A stretch of DNA of 64,000 nt from Streptomyces celluloflavus. GTDB lineage: Bacteria > Actinomycetota > Actinomycetes > Streptomycetales > Streptomycetaceae. Positions 37,073 to 45,812 of the stretch are shown here, piece after piece (position 1 is the first letter of the stretch; every line of letters starts with the position of its first letter). The notes under the pieces are model-generated. The model had not been told where the DNA came from. It was given only the letters and a program-made list of their open reading frames with translations, and did not search any database. Both the position numbers and the translations under genes were made by a program. The DNA is taken from contig JOEL01000012.1 in the NCBI GenBank assembly GCA_000720995.1, positions 1 to 64,000 of the forward strand, read 5' to 3'.

Positions 37073-37209
37073 CCCGGTGCCGTCCCCGCTCGGGACGATA
37101 CACCAGTTCCGTCACTCAGCGACATAGTGTCTCTACGCAGCGTGACTGACACCCGGATTATGGATACCCAGTGCATTCGTACGGACCCGTAGAGCGATCC
37201 ACAACGGTG

Positions 37210-38172
37210 TCAGCCGGCGGTGGCGACCACGTGCCGCACGGGTTCGCCGGCCGCGAAAAGCGTCAACTGGTCCCGCAGAAGCCGCTTCGCGCGGGGCAGG
37301 AAGGCAGAGCTGGGGCCACCGACATGTGGAGTGATGAGCACGCCGGGAGCGTGCCACAACGGATGAGCGGCGGGCAGGGGTTCCGGATCGGTGACGTCGA
37401 GCGCCGCGCGCAGCCGGCCGGACGTCAATTCGACGAGCAGCGCCTCGGTGTCGACGATCGCGCCGCGGGCGACGTTCACGAGGAGTGCGCCGTCTTTCAT
37501 ACGCGCCAGGAAATCGCGTCCTACCAGGCCACGGGTGTCCTCGGTGAGCGGAGTGGCCAGTACGATCACGTCCGCGTCGGGCAGGAGGGCGGACAGGGCA
37601 GAGAGTGGATGCACAGGACCGCGCACTGTTTCACGCGCGGTGCGCGCGATGCGCGCCACCCGCGCGCACTCAAAGGGCGTGAGCCGGTCTTCGATGGCAC
37701 TGCCGATCGACCCGTAACCCACGATGAGGACCGACTTGTCGGCGAGCGCCGGACGCACGCTCGGCCGCCATTCCCCTTGGTCCTGCCCCCGGACGAAGCC
37801 GGGGATGCCGCGCAGTGCGGCCAGCGTCAGGGTGAGCGCGAGCTCGGCGGTGCTGGCGTCGTGCAGTCCGCGGGCGTTGCACAGCCGGGCACCGGCCGGC
37901 AGACCGGGCAGCGCGGGCAGCATGTGCTCGGTCCCGGCGGTCAGCGTCTGCACCACCCGCACCCGGCTCATCAGGGGCAGCGGCCGCAGGACGGTGGCCG
38001 GGTCCTTCATGTAGGGGACGGCGTAGAAGACACACCGGGCGGGGTCGGCCGGAAAGTCCGGGCCGGCGTCCCAGTGGACATAGTCGAGACCGTCGGGCAG
38101 GCCCTCGATCTCGTCGGGCGGAATCGGGAGCCATACGTCGTGGGCACCGGGGTGCTGGTCTGCGGAAGCCAT
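37210..38172 (-). CDS. D-isomer 2-hydroxyacid dehydrogenase family protein
   Basis: A 320-residue NAD(P)-dependent oxidoreductase. The nucleotide-binding segment is SVLIVGYGSIGSAIEDRL near 145; catalytic residues are Arg in VNVARGAIVDTEAL, Glu in DVTDPEPLPAAHPLW and His in LITPHVGGPSS. The substrate domain opens with VWLPIPPDEIEGLPDGL, unlike SerA, and there is no C-terminal regulatory domain, so a glyoxylate/hydroxypyruvate or other 2-oxoacid reductase is likely. The substrate cannot be fixed from sequence. It is divergent from the aldo/keto reductase gene over 87 bp, suggesting shared control. Confidence 0.92.
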   Translation of the reverse strand: MASADQHPGAHDVWLPIPPDEIEGLPDGLDYVHWDAGPDFPADPARCVFYAVPYMKDPATVLRPLPLMSRVRVVQTLTAGTEHMLPALPGLPAGARLCNARGLHDASTAELALTLTLAALRGIPGFVRGQDQGEWRPSVRPALADKSVLIVGYGSIGSAIEDRLTPFECARVARIARTARETVRGPVHPLSALSALLPDADVIVLATPLTEDTRGLVGRDFLARMKDGALLVNVARGAIVDTEALLVELTSGRLRAALDVTDPEPLPAAHPLWHAPGVLITPHVGGPSSAFLPRAKRLLRDQLTLFAAGEPVRHVVATAG

Positions 38173-38259
38173 GGCCAGAGGCTATGCGAAACAGCATTCC
38201 GTTCAGACGTTAGTTTGGTCTGGCCCTTGACCGGGGGCGAGGGACGGAGGCACGACCAG

Positions 38260-39303
38260 GTGGAGCGCAGGACAATCGGTGCGGCAGCCCTCGAAGTGGG
38301 TGCTATCGGGCTCGGCTGTATGCCGATGAACTGGGGGTACACCGAGTCGCAGCGGAACGGGGAGAGTTCACTGCGGACCGTGCACGCCGCGCTCGACCGG
38401 GGGTGCAGTCTGCTGGACACCGCCGACATGTACGGACCGTTCACCAACGAGCTGCTGGTGGGGCGGGCGCTGAAGGAGCGGCGTGCGGACGCCTTCGTCT
38501 CGACCAAGTGCGGACTGCTCGTCGGCGACCAGCACATCGTCGCCAACGGGCGGCCCGGCTATGTGAAGCGGGCCTGCGACGCCTCGCTGCGACGCCTCCA
38601 GACCGACTGCATCGACCTCTACCAGCTGCACCGGCCCGATCCCGAGGTGCCCATCGAGGAGACCTGGGGGGCGATGGCGGAGCTGGTGGCGGCCGGAAAG
38701 GTGCGGTCGCTGGGGCTGTGCGCGGTGGACGCGCGGGCGGTACGGCCGACCCGGGCGGCCCGCCGGGAGCGCCAGGCGGCCGGTGGCGCGCACGCCGTCC
38801 CCCGGTCCCGGCTGCACGACGGCACGCTGCGTCAACTGGAGCGTATTCAGCAGGTGTTCCCGGTCAGCAGTGTGCAGGCCGAGCTGTCGGTGTGGTCGGT
38901 GCAGGCGCTGGAGGCGCTGCTCCCGTGGTGTGAATCGCGCGGTGTCGGCTTCCTGGCGGCGATGCCGCTGGGCAACGGCTTCCTGACCGGCACCCTCACC
39001 CCGGGGCAGGGCTTCGAACGGGAGGACATCCGGGCCCGCCACCCCCGGTTCACCGCCGAGATGATGGCGGCCAACCAGCCGGTGGTGGCGGGGCTGCGGC
39101 GGATCGGCGCCCGGCACGGCGCGACGCCGGGGCAGGTGGCACTGGCGTGGGTACTGGCGCAGGGCCGCCATGTCGTCCCGGTGCCGGGGACCAAGAAGGA
39201 GGGCTGGGCCGTGCAGAACGCCCGCGCCGCGGAGCTGGTGCTGAGCCGCGAGGAGCTGGCCGAGATCGCCGCGCTGCCGCCGGCCCGGGAGTCCTGGTAC
39301 TAG
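38260..39303 (+). CDS. Aldo/keto reductase
   Basis: A 347-residue NADPH-dependent TIM-barrel reductase. The catalytic tetrad is visible: Asp in LLDTADMYG, Tyr in the same motif, Lys in VSTKCG and His in YQLHRPDP. The C-terminal VPVPGTKKEGWAVQNARAAEL binds NADPH. The sequence resembles AKR11/AKR13-like general aldehyde reductases. An Arg/Ala/Gly-rich stretch (about 155-190) replaces the usual short loop. The GTG start (38260-38262) follows GGAGG at 9 nt. Its TAG stop lies within the left end of the 174-bp inverted repeat. Confidence 0.93.
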   Translation: MERRTIGAAALEVGAIGLGCMPMNWGYTESQRNGESSLRTVHAALDRGCSLLDTADMYGPFTNELLVGRALKERRADAFVSTKCGLLVGDQHIVANGRPGYVKRACDASLRRLQTDCIDLYQLHRPDPEVPIEETWGAMAELVAAGKVRSLGLCAVDARAVRPTRAARRERQAAGGAHAVPRSRLHDGTLRQLERIQQVFPVSSVQAELSVWSVQALEALLPWCESRGVGFLAAMPLGNGFLTGTLTPGQGFEREDIRARHPRFTAEMMAANQPVVAGLRRIGARHGATPGQVALAWVLAQGRHVVPVPGTKKEGWAVQNARAAELVLSREELAEIAALPPARESWY

Positions 39304-39475
39304 GGCCTGTCGTCACCTTCCCGTCGTCGCCCGAAGGGCGGCCCCGCGGCGTCCGGTGCGTGCTTCTCGGCGTGCCGGGCGGAAGTCCTTGTACTGGAGT
39401 ACCGGGGCTTTCGCCCGGTGCGGCGAGCGTGCGTGCCCGCGGGGCGGACGGGAAGGTGACGACACGACAGGCCCT
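39302..39475. repeat. 174-bp imperfect inverted repeat (MITE-like element or giant hairpin)
   Basis: The ends match as AGGGCCTGTCG (39302-39312) against CGACAGGCCCT (39465-39475), then TCACCTTCCCGTC (39313-39325) against GACGGGAAGGTGA (39447-39459), with five extra bases (CGACA, 39460-39464) on the right. Interior stretches continue to pair imperfectly toward GTACTGGAGTAC (39391-39402). No transposase gene and no clear target duplication are seen. It begins at the aldo/keto reductase stop codon and may act as a terminator. Confidence 0.8.
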
Positions 39476-39620
39476 GAGGCCCCGGCCGGTCCGCCGCCCC
39501 GTACGGCGCGCCCGGCCGCTCCCCCGTTCCCGTACCGGCTCGCCCGGGAGGCGGCGGGCCCGGCGGACGGGCAGGTGATGTGGTGTCCTTGTGCACGCCT
39601 GCCGACGAGAGGACCCTGCC
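39476..39620. other. Rest of the gap before the sugar dehydrogenase gene
   Basis: The gene-free gap runs from 39304 to 39620. Beyond the inverted repeat it holds about 145 bases of promoter region for the next gene; no consensus hexamers stand out. Confidence 0.5.
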
Positions 39621-40802
39621 GTGCAACGCCGCTCCCTGCCGACCGTGTTGGCCGCCGTCTCGCTGCTGCTGGCCGCGGGCTGTTCCCCCGGCGGCGGACC
39701 GGCCGCGGAGGGCGGCTCCGGCGCCGCGACGGCCCAGCGCCCGGGGTCCGGCGCCGCCGCCTCCGCGCACCCGAGCCCGGCGTCCGCGCCGCCCGCCAAG
39801 GGGTCCGTCCAGGTGACCGGGACCCTGGCCACCGGACTGAACTCGCCGTGGGGCCTCGCCCCGCTGCCGGGCGGCGATCTGCTGGTCGGCTCCCGCGACA
39901 CCGGAAAGATCTTCCGCATCGCGGCCGACGGCGGGAAACGGACCGAACTGGGCTCGGTGCCGGGCGTGGCGGCGGCCGGCGAGGGCGGTCTGCTGGGGCT
40001 CGCGGTGTCCTCGAAGTTCGGCACGGACCACCAGGTGTACGCGTACTTCACCACCGAGTCCGACAACCGCATCGCGCGCATGATCTACAACGAGAAGCGG
40101 CCGGCCCGCAATCAGCTGGGTGCGCCGCACACGATCCTCCGGGGCATTCCCAAGGGGCAGATCCACAACGGCGGGCGGATCGCGTTCGGCCCGGACAAGA
40201 TGCTCTACGCCGGTACGGGCGAGACCGGCGACAAGAGTCTCGCCCAGGACAAGACGTCCCTCGCCGGCAAGATCCTGCGGATGACGCCGGACGGCGCCCC
40301 GGCGTACGGCAACCCCGAGGCGGATTCGGTGGTGTACACCTACGGCCACCGCAATGTGGAGGGGCTGGCCTGGGACGGCGACAACCGGCTGTGGGCCTCG
40401 GAGTTCGGGCAGGACAAGTGGGACGAGCTCAACCTCATCGAGTCGGGCCGGAACTACGGCTGGCCCGAAGTGGAGGGCAAGGGCGACGGCGGCGCGGCCC
40501 GTTCCGGGTTCACCGATCCGGTGGTCCAGTGGAAGCCCGCGGACGCCTCCCCCAGCGGTCTCGCGTACGCCAAGGGCTCGCTGTGGATGGCGGCGCTGCG
40601 CGGTGAGCGGCTGTGGCGGATCCCGCTGAACGGTACGAAACCGGCGGCGGCCCCGCAGGAGTTCCTCAAGGGCGAGTACGGGCGGCTGCGGACCGTCGTG
40701 GCGACCGACGACGGCGGGTTGTGGCTGGTCACCAGCAACACCGACGGGCGCGGTACCCCGCGCAAGGGGGATGACCGGATTCTGCGGCTGAAGGTGACCT
40801 GA
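39621..40802 (+). CDS. PQQ-dependent sugar dehydrogenase-like lipoprotein
   Basis: A 393-residue exported lipoprotein of the soluble glucose/sorbosone dehydrogenase family (six-bladed beta propeller). The signal peptide ends in the lipobox LLLAAGC, so the mature protein is anchored to the outer face of the membrane. A Gly/Ala/Ser/Pro linker of about 45 residues leads to the propeller, starting LATGLNSPWGLAPLPGGDLLV. HNGGRIAFGPDKMLYAGTGE and the YGHRNVEGLAW segment with the catalytic-type His are family hallmarks. It would oxidise a sugar with PQQ; whether this species makes PQQ is unknown. The GTG (39621-39623) is chosen over an upstream start because it places the signal peptide correctly. 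Confidence 0.9.
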   Translation: MQRRSLPTVLAAVSLLLAAGCSPGGGPAAEGGSGAATAQRPGSGAAASAHPSPASAPPAKGSVQVTGTLATGLNSPWGLAPLPGGDLLVGSRDTGKIFRIAADGGKRTELGSVPGVAAAGEGGLLGLAVSSKFGTDHQVYAYFTTESDNRIARMIYNEKRPARNQLGAPHTILRGIPKGQIHNGGRIAFGPDKMLYAGTGETGDKSLAQDKTSLAGKILRMTPDGAPAYGNPEADSVVYTYGHRNVEGLAWDGDNRLWASEFGQDKWDELNLIESGRNYGWPEVEGKGDGGAARSGFTDPVVQWKPADASPSGLAYAKGSLWMAALRGERLWRIPLNGTKPAAAPQEFLKGEYGRLRTVVATDDGGLWLVTSNTDGRGTPRKGDDRILRLKVT

Positions 40803-40866
40803 CCCTTTTTGTGGCGGGCTGCCTACACTCGGGGCCACGGAGCGGGACACGTCGACAGGGGGCACG

Positions 40867-41061
40867 GTGTTCAACGTCGTGGAAGAGCTGTTCGCACCCG
40901 GCAGCAAGCACACCGAGGAGGAGCGGCAGAAGATGGCGCTCGTCCTGGACGAGGTGGGCAACGGCGATCCCGGCAAGGGGCCGATAGATCTCTCGTCGGG
41001 CAAGGTCGTCGTCAAGATCCCGGACCGGCGGGGCCCGCGGGATCCGGGCGGCACCCCCTGA
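40867..41061 (+). CDS. Small DUF6191-type protein
   Basis: A 64-residue protein starting with GTG (40867-40869) behind a GGGGG site. MFNVVEELFAPGSKHTEEER and GNGDPGKGPIDLSSGKVVVKI match small Streptomyces proteins of the DUF6191 type. It has no membrane segment; function is unknown. It lies 64 bp after the sugar dehydrogenase gene. Confidence 0.8.
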   Translation: MFNVVEELFAPGSKHTEEERQKMALVLDEVGNGDPGKGPIDLSSGKVVVKIPDRRGPRDPGGTP

Positions 41062-41079
41062 TGCCGGGCCCGGCCGGGC

Positions 41080-44000
41080 TCAGCTCGCCGCCGGCTCGCT
41101 GAAGAGCCGCAGCCGGTGGGCGAGCGCCGCCGCCTCGCCGCGGCCCGAGACACCGAGCTTGGCGAGGATGTTGGAGACGTGGACGCTGGCGGTCTTCGGT
41201 GAGATGAACAGGGCGTCGGCTATCTGGCGGTTGCTGCGGCCGTCCGCGACCAGCCGCAGGACATCGCGTTCACGGGGCGTCAGGCCGAGCGATTCGGCGG
41301 GCACGGCGCCGGCTGTCGCTGCGTCCCGGGCGCCGTCGCGGGCCGGCTCCGGTGCGGGGGCCGCGGCGCGGCCCGGGAGCGGTATGCGGGCGCGCTGGGC
41401 GAGGAGTTCGAGCTCTTCGGCCAGCGGGCGGGCGCCCATCCGGGTGGCGGCGGTGTGCGCCTGGGCCAGGAGCAGCACGGCTGCCTCCCGGGGGGTGCGG
41501 CCGTCGAGCCCGGCGCTCGCCCGCTCGCTGCCGTGCAGCAGCGCTTCGGCCCAGCGGTAGCAGGCCCAGGCGAGTTCGCGTGGGCGGTCGAGCGGCTCGA
41601 AGGCGGCGACCACCCCGGCCCAGGCGTCCGGTACCCCATGGCCCTCGGCGCGCCGGAGTTCGGCGTCGACCGCGCGGCCGTACGCCTCCCATACCGGGGT
41701 GAGGCGGGGCAGTCTCTTGGCGGCGGCCCGGACGCGGTCGAGGATCGCGGCGCGGCCCGGCTCGGCGGCGGGCAGACCGCGGGCGTCCGACTCGGCGGCG
41801 GTGGCCGACCACAGCAGCGGCCAGGCGTAGCGCTGGGTGCCGGGCGGGAACCCGGCGTCCAGGGTCTGCTGGAGGATGGAGCGGGCGTCGAGGACGCGGC
41901 CTTGGTCCGCGGCGATCCGCAGGGCGTGCCGCGCCATGGGGATGGTGTGCTGCGGCTGCGGGTCGTGGGCGCCGTAGTGCTCCCTGGCGACGGTCAGTTC
42001 CCGCTCGGCGGTGGCCGGCTCGCCCTTGTCCAGGGCGAGGCCGGTGAGGCGGTTGGCGGCCAGCGCGATCGACCGGGGGCTCCGGGCGAGGCGGCGGGCC
42101 TCGGCGGCGGCCTGGGCGGCTTCCTCCCAGCGGCCGAGCGACTGGAGCGATTCGGCGCGGTTGCCCGTCACCCAGCTGGTGCTGTCCATGAGGCCGTAGT
42201 GGGTGGTCAGTTCGACGCCCTGCTCGGTCACCTCGACGGCCTCGCGGGAGCGGCCGACGCCTTCGAGGGCGGACGGGAGGTTGATATGACCGCGGCCGAT
42301 GACGGCGTAGTAGCCGCGGTCGACGGCGCGGTCCAGCGCCGCGCGGAACGCGGCGAGGCCGTCGTCGACGTCCCCGGCGTCGACCCGCAGGCCCGCCAGG
42401 GTCACCCGGGAGTTCAGCTCGGCTTCCTCGTCGCCGACCAACCGGGCGAGCTCCACGGCCCGTTCGGCCGTCGCGAACGTGCCGGGACCCGGACGGTACA
42501 GCACCTCCCAGCTGGCGACGCCCGCCATCACGGCGGCGTGCACGGAGGACGGCGGCAGACCGCGCATCAGCTCCTGCGCGGCGCCCAGATCCGCCCAGCC
42601 GTCCCCGCGGCCGGTGCCCTGGACGATCCGGGAGCGCTGCAGCAGGAACCACGCCGTGCGCAGCGGTTCATCGCTGTCGCGCAGCGACCGCAGGGCACGC
42701 CTGGTGATCGTGAAGGCCCGCTCGCCGTCGCCGGAGAGCCGGGCGGCCACCGCGATCTCGGCGAGCAGGTCCATGAAGCGCAGCGCGTCGTCCTCGGAGC
42801 CGCAGGCCGGATACGCCTCGGCGCAGTCGACCGCGCGGATGGTCCGGCGGACCTCCTTGGGCGCGTCGTCCCACAGCTCCAGGGCGCGGTCCAGCAGCCG
42901 CAGCTGTTCGGCGTAGGCGTGACGGCGGCGGGCCTGGACGGAGGCGGCGAGGACGGCGGGCAGCGCCTTGGCGGCGTCGTGGGCGTTGTACCAGTAGCTC
43001 GCCAGGCGGGCGGCGCAGACGTCGGAGCGGACCAGTGCCGGGTCGCCCTCCAGGGCCTCGGCGTACCGGCGGTTGAGGCGGGTGCGCTCGCCGGGCAGCA
43101 GATCGTCGACGACGGCCTCGCGGACCAGGGCGTGCCGGAAGCGGTAGCCCGTGCCGTCCTCGGTGGGGACGAGGGTGTTGCTGCCGACGGCGGCCCGCAG
43201 TGCCTCGATGAGGTCGTCCTCGGACATCCGGCAGACGGCGGCGAGGAGTTCGTGTTCGACGGTGGAGCCGCCTTCGGCGGCCGTGCGCACCACCCGCTGG
43301 GCATCCTCGGGCAGCGCCTCGACGCGGACCAGCAGCAGATCGCGCAGCGGGTCGCTGAGGCCGTACACACAGCCGTCGGCGATGCTGCGGGCCAGCTCCT
43401 CGACGAAGAAGGCGTTGCCCTCGGAGCGCTCGAAGACCCGGTCGACGGTGGTTTCCGCGGGGTCGGCGCCGTTGATCCCGGCGATCTGGCAGCGGACCTC
43501 GGCGCGGTTGAAGCGGGCCAGCTCGACGCGCCGGACGGTGCGCATCCGGTCGATCTCGGCGAGGAAGGGGCGCAGCGGGTGGCGGCGGTGGATGTCGTCG
43601 GAGCGGTAGGTGGCGACGAGGAGGATGCCGGCGTCGTGCAGCGCCCGCAGGAGGTAGGCGAGCAGCTCGCGGGTGGAGCGGTCGGCCCAGTGGAGGTCCT
43701 CGATGACGATGACGAGGGTGCGGTGGGCGGCGAGCCGCTCCAGGAGGCGGGCGGTCAGCTCGAAGAGGCGCGCGCGGCCGGTCTCCTCGTCGTGCATCCC
43801 GCCGGCGAACTCCCCGAGCTCGGGCAGGATGCGGGCGAGCTCCCCCTCCTGGCCGGCGACGGCGGCGGCGAGTTCGTCGCGCAGGTGCCAGTTGAGGCTG
43901 TGCAGGATCGCGGAGAAGGGGGCGAAGGGCAGGCCTTCGGAGCCGATCTCTATGCAGCCGCCGAGCGAGACGAGCGCGCCCCGGTCGCGGGCGGTCCCGG

Positions 44001-44172
44001 TGAACTCCTCGATGAGCCGGGTCTTGCCGACACCGGCCTCGCCCCCGATCAGCAGGGCCTGCGGCTCGCCGGAGACGGCGACGTGCGCGAGCGCGTCGCC
44101 CAGCGCGGCGAGCTCGGCCGCGCGGCCGACGAACACGGGACTGACTGACCTGGTCTCCACGCTGCCGAGCAT
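41080..44172 (-). CDS. Large LuxR-type ATPase transcriptional regulator (LAL family)
   Basis: A protein of about 1030 residues. An N-terminal AAA/NACHT-like ATPase has Walker A GGEAGVGKTRL near 42 and Walker B VIVIEDLHWAD near 140; a long helical TPR-like region (about 400-900) follows, and the C-terminal LuxR helix-turn-helix reads LTPRERDVLRLVADGRSNRQ with FISPKTASVHVSNILAKLGV. Members bind ATP and inducers through the middle region and activate catabolic or antibiotic genes. The ATG at 44170-44172 lacks a ribosome site, so the start is uncertain by some residues. It converges on the DUF6191 gene with only 18 bp between. Target genes are not evident. Confidence 0.9.
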   Translation of the reverse strand: MLGSVETRSVSPVFVGRAAELAALGDALAHVAVSGEPQALLIGGEAGVGKTRLIEEFTGTARDRGALVSLGGCIEIGSEGLPFAPFSAILHSLNWHLRDELAAAVAGQEGELARILPELGEFAGGMHDEETGRARLFELTARLLERLAAHRTLVIVIEDLHWADRSTRELLAYLLRALHDAGILLVATYRSDDIHRRHPLRPFLAEIDRMRTVRRVELARFNRAEVRCQIAGINGADPAETTVDRVFERSEGNAFFVEELARSIADGCVYGLSDPLRDLLLVRVEALPEDAQRVVRTAAEGGSTVEHELLAAVCRMSEDDLIEALRAAVGSNTLVPTEDGTGYRFRHALVREAVVDDLLPGERTRLNRRYAEALEGDPALVRSDVCAARLASYWYNAHDAAKALPAVLAASVQARRRHAYAEQLRLLDRALELWDDAPKEVRRTIRAVDCAEAYPACGSEDDALRFMDLLAEIAVAARLSGDGERAFTITRRALRSLRDSDEPLRTAWFLLQRSRIVQGTGRGDGWADLGAAQELMRGLPPSSVHAAVMAGVASWEVLYRPGPGTFATAERAVELARLVGDEEAELNSRVTLAGLRVDAGDVDDGLAAFRAALDRAVDRGYYAVIGRGHINLPSALEGVGRSREAVEVTEQGVELTTHYGLMDSTSWVTGNRAESLQSLGRWEEAAQAAAEARRLARSPRSIALAANRLTGLALDKGEPATAERELTVAREHYGAHDPQPQHTIPMARHALRIAADQGRVLDARSILQQTLDAGFPPGTQRYAWPLLWSATAAESDARGLPAAEPGRAAILDRVRAAAKRLPRLTPVWEAYGRAVDAELRRAEGHGVPDAWAGVVAAFEPLDRPRELAWACYRWAEALLHGSERASAGLDGRTPREAAVLLLAQAHTAATRMGARPLAEELELLAQRARIPLPGRAAAPAPEPARDGARDAATAGAVPAESLGLTPRERDVLRLVADGRSNRQIADALFISPKTASVHVSNILAKLGVSGRGEAAALAHRLRLFSEPAAS

Positions 44173-44384
44173 CGCACAGGGGTCTGACAATCCGGCACCG
44201 TGTTCCGGCACGTGAAATGCCCGGCCGGGTGCGGAGCGCACCTGCGGCCGGGCGGACGGCGGGGTGGACAGCAGAGCGGACAGCTGACCGTCCGGGACGT
44301 GAGCCGGGCTGCGGACCGGCGTCCGTGAGGGCGCCCGGTCCGGTGTCCGGGTCGGCGCGTGGGGCGGCACGGGATCTCCCGGGG

Positions 44385-44585
44385 TCAGGCGGCGGCGCGG
44401 CGTACGCGCACCCGCCGCCCCCGCCGTCCGCTCACCCGCCCTCCGGATTCGTCCGCACCGGAACGGGCCACGGCCCGTTCCTCGGCGCGCGCCCCCTCGG
44501 CCGCCTGGCGCACCAGGCGCTGGTGGTCGGCCTCGCGGCGCAGCTCCTCGTGGCGGACCCGGATCTGGAGCTCGGAGTGGAACAT
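44385..44585 (-). CDS. Small basic helical protein, 66 residues
   Basis: A 66-residue protein, MFHSELQIRVRHEELRREAD and onward: an amphipathic helix rich in Arg and Glu, then a strongly basic Arg/Gly tail ending VRVRRAAA. Similar short proteins of unknown function are common in Streptomyces. GGGGAGAG lies 5 nt before the ATG at 44583-44585. A 27-bp near-perfect palindrome lies 25 bases upstream. Confidence 0.75.
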   Translation of the reverse strand: MFHSELQIRVRHEELRREADHQRLVRQAAEGARAEERAVARSGADESGGRVSGRRGRRVRVRRAAA

Positions 44586-44610
44586 GGTCTCTCCCCTGGC
44601 GTCGGTGACT

Positions 44611-44637
44611 GGTACCTCGACCGTCCGTCGAGATACC
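44611..44637. promoter_or_regulatory. 27-bp palindrome before the small basic protein gene
   Basis: GGTACCTCGAC (44611-44621) and GTCGAGATACC (44627-44637) pair at 10 of 11 positions around CGTCC. The site is 25 bases upstream of the start codon, a suitable operator position; it could also form an mRNA hairpin. Confidence 0.55.
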
Positions 44638-44766
44638 CCCAGCCTCCTCGCCAAGGGGGGTCCGCCACATCGGGAGAGTGCCCGAGCCCCCGCCCGCGCG
44701 GGCCTTAGAAACCGGAGCCCGCGCCGCCGCGCTCCTTAGGCGCCGGCGCCGGCCCCCGCGGGGTGC

Positions 44767-45510
44767 TCAGGAACCGGCCCCGGCCCCCTTAGGGATGCTG
44801 GGCAGCGCCGCGAACAGGTCGAAATACATGCCCACGGAGATGAGCAGCCCCAGCACGCCGAGCGCCAGACCGCCCCAGGCCACGGCTCGCACCCACGTGG
44901 CGCGCGGGTTGGTCAGGGCCACCGCGGCGACGAGCACGGCGAGCAGCGCGAAGACGCCGTTGACGAGGGCGGTGGTGTGCCACGGGGTGCCGTAGACGGT
45001 GGCGATCTGGTCGGTGGCCTTGCCCGACTGGAGCTTGATCTGGCCCACCAGCGTCTGCCGCTCGGCCAGCAGGGTGCCGAGCCAGGTGCCGGTGACGGAG
45101 GCGAGACCCAGCCCCGCCGCGACGACGGCGCCCGCCCCCGCGGCGACACCGGTGGCCGCGCGTTCCGGGACGGCGTCCTCGTCGAGGTCGTCCAGGTCCT
45201 CGGGATCGTCGGAGCCGTCCTCGGCGGCGACGGCGGCATCCGCGGCGGCGGCATCCTTGTCCGCCGCGGGGGCGGTCTTGCCGGTCGCTTCGGCCCCGGC
45301 GCCCTCCTTCGCCTCGGCGCCCTCCTTGGGCTCAGCGCTCTCCTTGGGCTCGGCCGTCGTCTCCGCAGCCGCAGCCGCCGTCTCCGGGCCCGTGTCTCCC
45401 TTGCCCCCCGTGTCCCCCGTTGCCGCCCGGACCGGCGCGGCCTCGTCACCGGTCCGTTCGTCGGTCGTCGTGCTCGTGCCGCTGGTCCTGTTCGTGCTGC
45501 TCGTTCCCAT
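44767..45510 (-). CDS. Hypothetical membrane protein with acidic disordered N terminus
   Basis: A 247-residue protein. Residues 1-115 are disordered and rich in Ala, Glu, Lys, Thr and Asp, with short repeats of the type AEPKEGAEAKEG, ending in the acidic DDPEDLDDLDED. Three hydrophobic segments follow: about 122-145 (GVAAGAGAVVAAGLGLASV), about 185-205 (ALVNGVFALLAVLVAAVAL) and about 213-235 (AVAWGGLALGVLGLLISVGM). I do not recognise the family. The ATG at 45508-45510 is assigned because upstream sequence lacks coding character. Confidence 0.75.
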   Translation of the reverse strand: MGTSSTNRTSGTSTTTDERTGDEAAPVRAATGDTGGKGDTGPETAAAAAETTAEPKESAEPKEGAEAKEGAGAEATGKTAPAADKDAAAADAAVAAEDGSDDPEDLDDLDEDAVPERAATGVAAGAGAVVAAGLGLASVTGTWLGTLLAERQTLVGQIKLQSGKATDQIATVYGTPWHTTALVNGVFALLAVLVAAVALTNPRATWVRAVAWGGLALGVLGLLISVGMYFDLFAALPSIPKGAGAGS

Positions 45511-45812
45511 GGCCGCGACCGTAGGGGCCGCGTCTGAGAGACCTATGAGAGCCGCCGGGTGACGGGACGGCACGCGGGCGAGGCGGATGGGGCCGAGTCC
45601 GGACGTACCGGGGCGGGTCGGGCCCGCCCCGGCTCCGTCCGGTACGCCTCCCGCCATCGGGAGGGCCGCCCTCCGGCCGCGGCGGCCCCCTCCGTACGGC
45701 ATGGGGCCTCGTACGGCGCGGCGCCTCGTACCGCGTGGCGGCCCGAAAAGATCCACGGGCCCCTTCGCGGACTTCCCCGCGAAGGGGCCCTGCTGCGGAA
45801 CTCACCCCGGTA
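45511..45812. other. Gene-free stretch between membrane protein and phospholipase genes
   Basis: This 302-base interval contains the promoter region of the membrane protein gene and, at its right end, the phospholipase terminator (45757-45790). No credible coding frame. Confidence 0.5.
45757..45790 (-). terminator. Terminator hairpin downstream of phospholipase C gene
   Basis: GGGCCCCTTCGCGG (45757-45770) and CCGCGAAGGGGCCC (45777-45790) form a perfect 14-bp stem with a 6-nt loop, 22 bases past the stop. Confidence 0.9.

Noticed and set aside
39302..39475. Intact insertion sequence
   Set aside because: No transposase gene lies between the arms and I see no target-site duplication; the element is too short to be autonomous.
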